Shown here in pieces: positions 10,507-20,330 of a stretch of 64,000 nucleotides of DNA; positions within the stretch are counted from its first letter, which is position 1, and each line of letters starts with the position of its first letter. Position numbers and translations under genes: made by a program. Location of the stretch: contig JACDTU010000001.1 of assembly GCA_022376465.1 (NCBI GenBank), positions 1,674,001 to 1,738,000 on the forward strand. Direction: 5' to 3'. Below the pieces are notes generated by a model. It had not been told where the DNA came from. It was given only the letters and a program-made list of their open reading frames with translations, and searched no databases. This DNA comes from Cubamyces lactineus (taxonomy: Eukaryota > Basidiomycota > Agaricomycetes > Polyporales > Polyporaceae).

Positions 10507-12940
10507 ATGTCTCTTCTTGCTGCCCTCGCACTCCTAGGACTCGCCCTCGGCGTTGAGGCCGCGGCAGGGTCCCCCTCGGCCTGCACTTTGTTCGCACATA
10601 GCGCTCTTACATACGCTACGTTCTCGAAGGCGACGCACTATGCTGCCAATGTCCGCGTGAACGTCTCGAACGCCTACTCCAGCATCGATGTTTCCAACCT
10701 TCCCGCCTTCTGCCGCATCGAGCTTGTCGTCACCACAAATGCTACTGCGGGCTCGACTGCGCTGACGGAGGTGTGGCTGCCGGACGAATGGAACGGTCGG
10801 GTGCTAACCGTAGGCAACGGCGGTCTCGCTGGTGGAGGTGGGTCACCGATCGTGATCGATCTTCCGAGGCCTAAAGGATAGCTATGCTGATCGGGCGATA
10901 TTCCTCACCGCAGTAACGGTTACTGAACTCGGCCACGTTGCCGTACCGCAAGGATGTGAGTATCGCGGTGGTTCATCGCGGTAATATCGCACATCCTGCT
11001 AGGCACTAACGGCTTCTCGCTATCGTCAGTCGCGGGGATCTCGACGAATACCGGCCATAACGGTACGACGGACGACGGTGACTGGGCTGGGCCACACAAC
11101 GACGTGAGCGCGGCCGTAAGATGGACGTCGAGGAATCAGCTGACCATCCATCCGCTTTACTGCGCTGCAGAATGCTATCGTGGATTGGGGGTGGCGAGCG
11201 TTGCATTTGAGTGTCCTCGCGGGTAAGGAGGTCGTGGAGAAGTATTACGGTATGCCAGCCCAGAAGTCGTACTATCTGGGCTGTTCCACGGGTATGTTGC
11301 CACGAGTTCCTCGTATTCTGCAAAGCAACTCACGATCCTGGCGACAACTCAGGAGGGCGTCAAGGGTGTGTCCGATCTTCACGCCTGTTAGGTTCAGCGG
11401 TTGTTCTGACATTTGCCAATAGCCTGAAAGAGGTGCAGGACTTTCCGGATGATTTCGACGGCGTCGTGAGTCCCTGAGCCACATTCCGCCGCATGTGTGC
11501 GTTCTCACGCTAGTCTTCGTCACAGGTTGTAGGGTCCCCCGCAAATTGGCAGACGCATGTGCAAGCATGGTCCGTTCACATGAATCTTAACACTGAGCCC
11601 ACTACGTCCGGTCATTTTATGACCGCGGACATGTGGAGCAATGTCATCGCGCCGGAAGTCATGAGACAGTGCGACGAGCTGGACGGTGTATGTCAGTATG
11701 ATCTTCGCGCTTCGATTCCTGCTGACAACGCGCTCGCACGATAATAGCTCAAAGATGGAATCATCAACGATCCTAGAATATGCAGGTGCGCCTACCCATT
11801 CAATACCACTCCCTACTCGCCTCACGGAGAATCCAACCAGCTTCCGACCCGAGACTCTCACCTGTCGCCCAGGCCAAAACGTGTCGACCTGTCTGCAGGA
11901 GGGTCAGATCAGCGCGCTTCACCGCATGTACGCAGACTATTACGAGGCCGACCAGACTTACGTCTTTGGGGGCTACTATCCCGGCGGCGAGACCGAGTAC
12001 TATCACGGTCTCGTCGGCCAGAAGCATTTCGTCATCGGGACGAACTATTTCGGCTACATGGTGACGAAGTAAGGGTGCCTGCTCCTCTGTTCTCTGCGGT
12101 GCGCCGGCATGAGGCAAATACCCTAACTGTGTTTGACTGTAGCGATACCGGGTTCACGATCCACGATTATAAAGCGTCCGTGCTCAAGTTGGCCGATCAG
12201 ATAGACCCTGGCCAAGCCAACGTAAGGCTTCGCGCGCACTCTCGCGATGTGGACTGAACCTTGCTTCTTTCAGGCGATCAACCCCAACCTCACCGCGTTC
12301 GCTGGGACAGGGCACAACGGGAAACTCATTCAATACGTCGGATGGGCTGACCAGCTCATCAGCCCAGGCAATAGCATCCACTATTACGAGACCGTACACG
12401 CGTACACGCTCGCGAACACGACCATGGACATCGACGACTACTACCGCCTGTTCCTCGTGCCCGGCATGAACCACTGGTGCGTAGCCCTCTTATACCCGCC
12501 TCTTGTACCTTATCACGTCCTCACCGGCCTGCATACGTACACACAGTCACGTAAGTTTTGCACTTAGGTTCGCCACCCATCCGAGTTGATTTTGACGGCC
12601 ATTTGGATCCGCCAGGGTGGCTTTGCGGCGAACGCCTTCGGTTCCGTCGAGCAAGCTTCGAACGACAACCCACCGCTCTCCTTCGACCCGCAACACAATA
12701 TCCTTGCGGCAATAGTCCGCTGGGTCGAGGAAGGCGTTGCACCCGATAATATTACCGCCGTGAACTATAAGGACAACAACGTGACTAACGGCGTTGGATT
12801 CACCCGCCCGCTGTGCAGAGTACGTGCTCCCGGTTCAGAACGGAGATTGTGGCTGACTCATTCATTGCTCACAGTATCCGTCCACCATTAAATACGGGGG
12901 CGGAGACCCCAACGACGCCGAGAGCTTCTTCTGTTCGTGA
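10507..12940 (+). CDS. Secreted tannase/feruloyl esterase family protein
   Basis: Thirteen exons (10507-10837, 10914-10955, 11030-11103, 11171-11291, 11353-11365, 11423-11465, 11526-11687, 11748-11785, 11841-12068, 12143-12221, 12274-12480, 12616-12819, 12875-12940) give 535 residues. The first ~20 residues are a signal peptide (MSLLAALALLGLALGVEAAA), so the product should be secreted and hydrolyse ester-linked gallate or hydroxycinnamate in plant material. Family marks are GHNGTTDDGDWAGPHNDN, WGWRALH and the nucleophile GCSTGGRQG with the Cys187-Ser188 pair. Also present are the calcium-site-like FDGVVVGSPA, DGLKDGIINDPRIC and PGMNH. Exon 5 is a 13-nt microexon inside the nucleophile motif. 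The usual His-Cys pair reads His-Trp-Cys (444-446) in the only phase-consistent splice I found at 12480. Substrate preference cannot be read. Confidence 0.9.
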
Positions 12941-13372
12941 GTGGGGGTGCTCTTTCGCGAAATGGTTCGCTAGTCCTACGAAACCTCTGGAATGTAAGAC
13001 TGCTACGACTCACGCAACTTGTACATAGACAGCTTTTGTTTAGACTGCGAGATTCAATGATGTATTGAACGTATAGTGGTTCAGACGCGGTGCTCCTAAC
13101 ACGCACTGACACGCAACTCCATGACCGCGGTCACGGCAACCATCTGAATCCATGTGTCCTTGTTGTGAGCCGTCAGACGATGTGTAATGGTTCTTCCGAT
13201 CGTAACATGAAGTACGAAGTATGCGTACAATTACAGTTTGCCGGGTGTAGGTTCCGTAGTATCCGTACAGGATTTCCTTGTACACGCTGATGACATTAAT
13301 GATGCTCGTCAATTGGTATGAACGGTCATGTCGGTTCGTGTCAGGATTCGTAACGTCTTCGAGCAACATCTC
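12941..13372. other. Convergent intergenic region
   Basis: This lies between the ends of the tannase and aquaporin genes and presumably holds both 3' UTRs. Nothing else was recognised. Confidence 0.4.
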
Positions 13373-14710
13373 TCAGACTGCACTGTCATTCGGCCTCAGT
13401 CCGCTCTGTGGCTCGCCCGGTCGATCGACGTCAGGTCGCTCATTAGGGGCAATAGGCTTTTCTCTGAACTGCGAGGCATCACCGCCGGACCCGTTTCGGC
13501 TGCGCGAACCGCTGCGCCCACGACTCGCGGACGAGATCGAGCGACGAACGGCGGTCTTGACGTTGTGGACCGGATCGGGGGGCGATTCGCGGAAGTCGAC
13601 GGTGTCCTGCCCAGGGTTGAATCGCCAGTACTTGATGCTGTCGCAACGTCGCAGCATCGGCCACAGTCAGCACGGAAGCGGAAGCGGAGGATTGGGCGAA
13701 GGGGACGTACTGCTTCAAGATGCTGTAGAAGGCGGACCCTAGAAGCGAGCCCAGGAACGGTCCTAGCCAGTACTGTGCGACGTGTCAGATCGCGGGTTGA
13801 TGCTCGCAGCGGCGATGGAGACGTACCACCCAGTGGCTGTCGTATGGGAAGCCAGTGACGACCGCGGGTCCGAAGGAGCGCGCCGTGTTCATTCCTGCGC
13901 CAGTGTAGTACACAGCCCAACTGCGAGCACAGCTCAACAAATGTAAGGTTGATGACGGAAGGGAAGACGTACAGATGGCAGACGAACAGAGTGAGGCCGA
14001 TTCCGACCTGTTGAATGAGATGAGTATTCTGTTCGGTTAATCCGACACGGCGAACGCGTGGGACGTACTGGAGCGAATGGTGTAGCGTTGTGCTTCTCTG
14101 CTGCCAACATGAGGATAGCAAGAACAAGCGCGCTGGTGATGAACATCTCGATAAAGACCCCCTGTGCGCGATTGACGTTAGGCGCGAGGAAGGTACTAAG
14201 TTGGCAAGCAACGCGTTAGTTTGGCATACATAGTCAGCCATCGTGGAGCACCCACTTTGACGCGAGTGGCCCGGGGGTCAGCGCATAGATGATGGCAGCG
14301 GCGGTGATGCCTCCGAGTAGTTGTGCGATGCAGTATAGCACAAATCGGACCGGCCCAATAACACCAGTGAGAAGGAGAGCAAGGCTGACGTCGGGGTTAA
14401 ACAAGCCCCCCGTCACTCGGTAAAACAGCCATGCAGAGCTGAGCAAACTGAAGCCGAAGCACAATGAAATGTACATGTCGCGTTCGATATTGGAGACCTG
14501 GCTACTAGAGAACGCTTCGCTCTGCGAGGCTTGTACGCCGCCATAGGCCAGTAGGAGGAAGAAGGTGGTGCCGGCATATTCGAGCAGCGCAGCACAGACA
14601 TCGTCTTTGATGGAAGCAAAGTAGGACTGCCTTGTTGGTGGTCCGAAGCGATAGTTGGGGTCTGCTATCGACGGGTCGGTAGTCCTGCTAGAACGGCCAA
14701 AGAGGAACAT
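13373..14710 (-). CDS. Aquaporin (MIP family) with altered NPA boxes
   Basis: Six exons, complement of 14710-14256, 14195-14069, 14007-13973, 13920-13827, 13772-13711 and 13637-13373, encode 345 residues of a membrane channel. Hydrophobic segments occur at about 38-60, 79-97, 115-145, 164-184, 195-211 and 227-256. The two half-membrane loops read GGLFNPDVSLALLL (NPD at 105-107) and GAGMNTARSFGPAVV (NTA at 217-219) instead of the canonical NPA. The C-terminus starts with KYWRFNPGQDTVDF and then becomes an Arg/Ser-rich cytosolic tail, a fungal aquaporin hallmark. Start: the first in-frame ATG, at 14710. Transport of water, glycerol or another small solute is expected from the family; selectivity is uncertain because of the NPA changes. 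Confidence 0.9.
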
Positions 14711-15202
14711 CGTGAGCAAGGGAATGGGGGTAAGTGGGGAGCAGAGAGAGCAAGACGAGGCTTTTGAGAACACCTGCGGCTGACTGGCGGGCTGACGACG
14801 GTGCGAGGGGAAACGGCGCGGATTCGATCGTCAACTACGTCACATGATCGAATACGACGCACGGAGACTATGGAGAGCTGTCAGACTGGAGCGGGAAGCA
14901 CGGCGTCCGGAAGGGCAAATGCGGACAGTGTTGGTGTATTGCGGGCTGAGGATGGAGAGGAACATGCACGCAGAGCAGGCATCGCTATCTGGCAAAATTG
15001 AAACACTCCACTGGTCTAACCCTCGGGACGGGAGCAGCGACACGAGGCATCGGCGTAGAACTCGACAATCCACCTCGCGCCGCACGAGTACGTCCCTGCA
15101 TACCCAGCGTCCTCGCCGTCTTCTTGTCCAGGTACTGCAGGAAGATCAACGTGGCTTGGGTAATGCGGAGCACCAGAGCATGCGAATCCGGCGTCATGCG
15201 CC
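14711..15202. other. Intergenic: aquaporin promoter and ICT1 3' flank
   Basis: Long frames on both strands here have shadow-like composition and no family signal. The region should contain the aquaporin promoter; no clear TATA box was seen. Confidence 0.4.
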
Positions 15203-15985
15203 TCAATCCCAATCGCCACCTCCTGAACGGCCGCGCTTGACTTGCTTGCGCTTGTCCTTTTCCAAGCGTCGCCTGGCCTTCTCTGCTTTCTGCAATGAGC
15301 GTACCCGCTCTCTTTGCTCCTCTGTAGGCTCATTCACAAGCCCGGCGGAAGCGGCGGACATCACCAGCGCGTGCAGCTGTGGCGATCGAGGGATGAGCCA
15401 TTACATCACACGCGGAGCCGCCAGGGGTACACTTGCCTTGGCAAGGCACTCCTGCACATTCTGGGCTTGCGACCGATGCACGGTCGATGTGAGCAAGATT
15501 GACTGGGATGACGAAACGTACGACGGCTATGCGCGGGGCGTATAATCTATGAGCATGTCCCTTTCTGGAGGATCTAAGCAAGAGGCGCACTGTTTTCTTG
15601 AGGTAATCACGCGCCCACTCAGGTATCCAGGAAGCGTGTATTGGACATCTCAACGTTGCCTTTGTGTTGACTTTGTTGACATTCTACCAACTCAGCGAAT
15701 CAGGCACGCGTGAAATAAGTATATACTCAGCATACGAACCTGTCCTCCCGGTCCAGAGCTCCGTGAATAAGTCAGTTCGACTAGACTCTTCGGAATATCC
15801 CTTGTCTTGAACTTCTCTATCCAGGCTCGTGCCTCTTCGCTCTGAGACGCATTTTGGAGGACAGGAATCGGAGGAGGAAGGGGCAATCCATCTCTTTGCG
15901 AATAACTTCTCCTCGTGATGATCCTGGCCAGTGAGATCCAGCTGCTAGTGTGTATTGACAAGGTCCTCCATCCAAGTAATTGCAT
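15203..15985 (-). CDS. Mitochondrial class-I release factor-like peptidyl-tRNA hydrolase (ICT1/MRPL58 type)
   Basis: Four exons, complement of 15985-15740, 15683-15591, 15526-15437 and 15376-15203, give 200 residues. The N-terminus is a basic presequence-like stretch (MQLLGWRTLSIHTSSW followed by ITRRSY). The RF-1 domain follows, with the catalytic loop SRSSGPGGQNVNKVNTK: Gly-Gly-Gln at 80-82, with intron 1 immediately after the Gln codon. Later blocks LLTSTVHRSQAQNVQ and a Lys/Arg-rich C-terminal tail ending in GGGDWD are typical of the short ICT1/YaeJ type that rescues stalled mitochondrial ribosomes and lacks the stop-codon recognition domains. Intron 3 (15436-15377) begins with GC, not GT. 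The minus-strand tRNA-Trp gene lies 311 bp upstream. Confidence 0.9.
15377..15436 (-). other. GC-AG intron (ICT1-like gene, intron 3)
   Basis: The exon ends in AAG and the intron starts GCAAGT, an otherwise perfect donor with the known GC variation, and ends CACAG. Splicing here is phase 0 and joins ECLAK to LHALV, as the family requires. Confidence 0.85.
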
Positions 15986-16290
15986 CAATGAATCAAGGTG
16001 TAGTTTCTGACGAGAGAACACAAGCACTGTCCACAGATCCGAAGACGAGTTCAAGCAATTGTAGGAGTACAGAGGAAAGGTGGCTCTCCGGCGTCTGTCG
16101 TCGAGCAGGCGCTAAGTACAGTATGACTGCTCACGTTCACCGAATCGCCTGGCACATCGAGCTCTCTGTTCGCATCACATTCAACAGGAAGATTCTAAAC
16201 CTTTGGCAGTATATGGCGCAGTATATGGGGCATTTATTGAGATTCTTTTTAATCCTCCAAGGCAGCGTATGCGTGTGGCAAAATGCATGC

Positions 16291-16294
16291 AAAA
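16291..16294 (-). terminator. RNA polymerase III terminator
   Basis: Four T residues on the minus strand begin one base after the tRNA discriminator position, the usual Pol III stop signal. Confidence 0.6.
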
Positions 16295-16295
16295 G

Positions 16296-16398
16296 TGAAC
16301 CCTGCCCGGATCGAACGGACGACCTTGAGGAAACCCGATATCACCGTTTGAACCGGTGATTGCTGGAATCTCACGCGCTACCACTGTGCCAAGGGTTC
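16296..16398 (-). tRNA. tRNA-Trp (CCA) with intron
   Basis: The 7-bp acceptor stem GAACCCT/AGGGTTC, a D-arm with TGGCACAGTGGT (A box) and a T-arm GTCCG-TTCGATC-CGGGC (B box region) are all visible, with discriminator A. The anticodon loop reads TTCCAG, giving anticodon CCA. The 5' anticodon stem TGAGA pairs with CCTCA at four of five positions. The extra ~30 nt between the anticodon and the 3' stem are an intron, which contains its own 7-bp hairpin ATCACCG/CGGTGAT. One A-C mismatch sits in the D stem. It lies between two mRNA genes and is transcribed leftward. Confidence 0.85.
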
Positions 16399-16571
16399 TT
16401 GAGGAGCAAGCAGCACGTGTTTTACCAGAGCTCAAAGAGCTTGCGAGACTTGCAAGTTGTGACGTCGACGCGCGCAAGCGAGAGTCTCGGCCCCTATCCA
16501 TCTCGCAGTCTCTGTCGCCGACGTTCCACACCAGTTCAAACCGCACTTCCTGGTACAGTATCAACACAACT

Positions 16572-17883
16572 ATGGCTTCTGTAAAGGTGTCTGCGGCCAA
16601 GTCCACGCCGCTTGCACGTAACCTGCCCACCTTCATCACTTTTGACAAGCCTATACACGAACACACCGTTCACGACTTGAAGAAGGCAATCACGGCAAAG
16701 AACCCCAAGGCAAGTTGCATATATGTTATGTTCATATGGAGAAATCTCAATTCTATGGCCCTTAGTTCCACCCGTCTCGTCAGAAACTCACGCTCAAGGG
16801 GGAGAGCAAACCGCTTGCAGACAACAGTACATTGAAGGAAGCTGGTGTTGAGGATGGCTCCGAAGTGACCGTCAAGGATTTAGGCCCACAGATTGGCTGG
16901 AGAACCGTATACCTCATTGAATATGTGCGTCCTATATTGTCTTCTAAGGTCAAGACGCGACATTGACGCGTTTTGACGCGTCTTCCTTGTAGGCCGGCCC
17001 TCTCGTCATCCACCCTTTGGTATACCACTTCCCGATGCTATTTTTCGGTGGTGCTGTCCAGCACAGCGTCTTGCAGAAGTAGGTTCTCGAACCTGTATCA
17101 CTGAAGCCGAAGGATGGCGGTTGAGACTGGACCTATCCCAGATACGTGTACGCCGCTGTCATGCTGCACTTCGTCAAGCGCGAGCTCGAGACCCTCTTCG
17201 TCCACCGGTTCTCTCACGGCACCATGCCATTCCGCAACGTCTTCAAGAAGTAGGCTTAATGCTGTCACCTTACCATGGGATGGGTCTTTGACGCGTCTTC
17301 TCCATTAGCTCCGGACATTACCACATCCTCTCCGGTCTCTTGCTCGCGTACTCGATCTATAGCCCGACGTACGCTGCAAATTCGCCGTACATTCGCGGCA
17401 CCATCCGCGAGAACCCTAACTTCCTATGGTCCTGTCTCGCCGTCTGGCTGGTACGTTTCCCGGTCGCTGTTACGGACGCTTTCCCGTATTCTGATCGGGC
17501 CTGCACATGGAACAGTTCGCAGAGCTCTCCAACCTGAGTACCCACCTCACTCTCCGCAGCCTTCGCCCGGCAGGTACGACGAAACGTGCGATCCCGCATG
17601 GTTACGGCTTCTCGCTCGTGTCATGCCCGAACTACTTCTTCGAGACCGTGGCGTGGACTGTCATCGCTGTCATGACCGGCAGCTATGCTGGTGAGCATCT
17701 CTCTCATCCGGCTCAAGTTAACGGCGAGCGCTGACCAACGATTGGCTCCTAGCTTGGCTTTTCTTGGTCGTTGGCACGTACCAGATGGCGGTCTGGGCCA
17801 TCAAGAAGCACAAGAACTACAAGAAGGAGTTCGGGAAGGAATACCCCGCAAGCAGGAAGGCCATGTTCCCTTTCGTCTTCTAA
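16572..17883 (+). CDS. TSC13: Very-long-chain enoyl-CoA reductase (Tsc13/TECR)
   Basis: Seven exons (16572-16709, 16766-16924, 16993-17078, 17142-17249, 17309-17450, 17516-17690, 17753-17883) give 312 residues. The first ~95 residues form a ubiquitin-like N-terminal domain (LKGESKPLADNSTLKEAG). Membrane segments and the steroid 5-alpha-reductase-type C-terminal domain follow: FVHRFSHGTMP, SGHYHILSGLLLAYS, LRSLRPAGTTKRAIPHGYGF, CPNYFFE and AIKKHKNYKKEFGKEYP. The enzyme is an ER membrane protein that performs the last reduction step of fatty acid elongation, supplying very-long-chain acids for sphingolipids. Intron 1 (16710-16765) uses a GC donor. Introns 2 and 4 share a 14-nt block near their 3' ends. 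All phases close and the length fits the family. Confidence 0.93.
16710..16765 (+). other. GC-AG intron (TSC13 intron 1)
   Basis: Exon 1 ends AAG and the intron begins GCAAGT and ends TTAG. No in-phase GT donor nearby preserves the KNPK-FHPSRQKLTL junction expected for this family. Confidence 0.85.
16972..17300 (+). repeat. 14-nt block shared by TSC13 introns 2 and 4
   Basis: TTTGACGCGTCTTC occurs at 16972-16985 and again at 17287-17300, each close to the 3' splice site. In intron 2 the block also forms the right arm of an inverted repeat, AAGACGCG...CGCGTCTT. Confidence 0.8.
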
Positions 17884-18082
17884 AGTGTCCTCGGCCGTAC
17901 TGTGGTACACCTCGAAAACACGCGCCAAGGCGAACCTTCTGATGGGCCCTTATTGGCTATCGTTCTACTCACCACTCACAGGCCGTTCTGCCTGAACTTA
18001 CACAAATTGCGCGCTAATGCCTTGACGATACCTTGCTATCAGTTTTATGTCGCTTTACGTTCGACCAATGAAACCAGTGATG

Positions 18083-19644
18083 CTACGGAATACTGTACGC
18101 CAACCACATCTCTTCGGCGGCTTTGTCGTCGACCCCTAGTCCCGTGCCCACCCATCCGCTAACAAGGTTTGCTACGGCAGTTTTTACCAGCCATCCTGCG
18201 ATGATGATCATTGTAGTAAGGATTGGGTGGCAGTCGAGCACGACTTGCATACGGTATCAGTAAGATAACGGTGCAATTTAAACCTTTGAAAACAAAGTTC
18301 ATACCTCGCAGCCCGAAGCCTGCGGCCATGCCGCCGAGAACATTCCGGACGACCCACTCTCGGTCGAGCTTGTCCTCATCGAGCAGCTCAAGGGCTCGTA
18401 CCACGACCGGGTGCGTGAACGTTGTCGCGTTCGGGTGAAGATGAGGCCGTGCGTGAGTCGCCCAGTCCGACTTTGTCGCGTCCGGGCGCCAGATCGAGAG
18501 ACAGAAGAGCAGGAAGAGCTTCGTGAGCGACGAGTAGAATAGCGTGAGCGGAATGTGGGAGTATCTGCACATGCGGAACGGGTGAGCATCGGCGTCTCAC
18601 TGCAATTCCGCTGAGACGGAGCGCGGATATGTTTCATATCGCCATGCAGAGGAGGTCTCGCACGGTTCGATATTCTGGCGGCTGCAGATCGCTCGGTGTC
18701 CGTCAATAGGGAGAGACACACCCACCTAAACTGCTCCCGTATGCCTGACACGGGCGACCCGGGTGACGGAAGGAGCTTCAAGACGGCGTAGCAGGCGAGG
18801 ACGACGCCAGCGTGAAATGCAGCTGTCTCTGCACGGCAGTAATAGATGCTGGTATTAGACATGTGCCTTAATTGACGGCGTAATCTTCCAGAGAGAACGC
18901 TTACCGAAGAAACAGCCCACGAGGATACGCACGAACCCTGCGATGGCGGCGCGATTCCATGTTGCCATCTCGGAGATGTCACCGGCGTGGCTCGAGCCTG
19001 ACGGAGCCCCCCAGTCAGCTGCGAGGCGACGCAGTCCCTAGAGCATGCCAAACTCACTGATGTGTGTCCAGCGGATGACTGCGATGCACACATGAGTCCC
19101 CCGGAGCGCACGGCCTGAACGCACAGTACATCAGCCACTCACATGCATCGACGCAGATCAGGGCGCTCCCTAGCCGGGCGATGAGCCACCACCTGGACTA
19201 GGAAAGCGGAATGCTCAGCAGAGAGCGCGACCGGTCATCGCGTGAGACCCACCAGCGCGCTGTGACGGACCTGGCCGGAGGGGCGCGCAGAACTGTCCTT
19301 CTTCGCGGGCGTCTTGTCGCCCACCCTGCGGGCGCCCAGGCCGCGGTTGTAGAGAAGGTGGCGATAGACGTCCCGTTTCAGCAGAATCAGGTCCAGGAGG
19401 AGGGTGAGCGTGTCATGCTCGACATACGGGTCTGCGAACGCGTGGCAGGCGGTCTATGTAGCGGCCGAGGCGCGAAGCCAGATTAGCATCCTCGTCCGAG
19501 TAAGAAGGTGGTTCGAGCATAATACTCGAATAGGCTAAATGTAAAAGGGACACTGACGCACTGCTCCAGGCGGAAGTTGTATGCGGAGTTGTACACCGTG
19601 TACAGGTATGGTGTTGGCTGCGCGCAGCTCGTGCAGATGGGCAT
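18083..19644 (-). CDS. ARV1: Arv1 family ER lipid-homeostasis protein
   Basis: Eight exons, complement of 19644-19558, 19453-19271, 19197-19143, 19078-19058, 18997-18905, 18822-18726, 18564-18305 and 18243-18083, encode 318 residues. The Arv1 homology domain opens with MPICTSCAQPTPYLYTVY and carries the zinc ligands Cys4, Cys7, Cys29 and Cys32, followed by FADPYVEHDTLTLLLDLILL. Several hydrophobic segments follow (WWLIARLGSALICVDAFIRW, GVVLACYAVLKLL, a TM near LFLLFCLSIW and another near TTMIIIAGWLV). Arv1 proteins sit in the ER membrane and affect sterol and sphingolipid distribution and GPI synthesis. Exon 4 has only 21 nt. The gene is convergent with TSC13, another ER lipid gene, 199 bp apart. 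Confidence 0.92.
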
Positions 19645-20330
19645 GGCAGAGGAGCGACGTCCGCGTTCGTTTGAGGTATGCTGAGGTCCAGTTACTGCCA
19701 GGTTGCAGGGGTTTTCCGCAGGACGAGATCAGCACAATACACTGCGGCTAGTATTTTTGCCGATCTGTAGCGCAGATGCGTGTTTTTTTACAAAGAACCA
19801 GGGACAAACGCGAGGTGGGCACGCTCCGGCGGATGTCTTGTGTCGAGGCGGTTTCCAATCTGAGGTTAGATCGGAAAGGTGTGTAGAAAGCGATCCGCCT
19901 CACTATGGCCAACACTAGAAAATCTGCTGGATGGAGCACAAGACTAGCAAAGGCTATGGCCTTGCCTATCTAGAAGAAGGGCCGCCTGGACGTGAGAGAC
20001 ACAAGTATCGACCCTTGATTGAAGGTGGCGGTCACGACGGTGCTGCCTGGTCTGGTGCCAGCTGCCAGTGCTTGTGGGGTCAACCTGAGATTCAGATGCC
20101 CCGCACCCACAGGCGCCCACTATCCCATTCAGCGCTACCCTACAGGCGCCCGAGACTCCGACGCCGGCAGAGAGAGCCCATCGCAGCCGTCAGCGTCCAC
20201 GACGATCACGACGACTAGCTCGGTCTCGGCAACGTACACGAACAAGGCTGCAATCTTGAACATCGCGAGCGTGCTCTCTCAGTATCTAAGCGACCTTCTC
20301 CAATAGCTCCATCTCGGATTAGCCGACACA
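19645..20330. other. Divergent promoter region, ARV1/GET4
   Basis: The 686 bp between the two start codons contain no recognised gene; short frames on both strands look like chance. Confidence 0.45.

Noticed and set aside
14844..15545. 233-codon plus-strand frame
   Set aside because: It is antisense to the well-supported ICT1-like exons and has an Arg-rich shadow composition.
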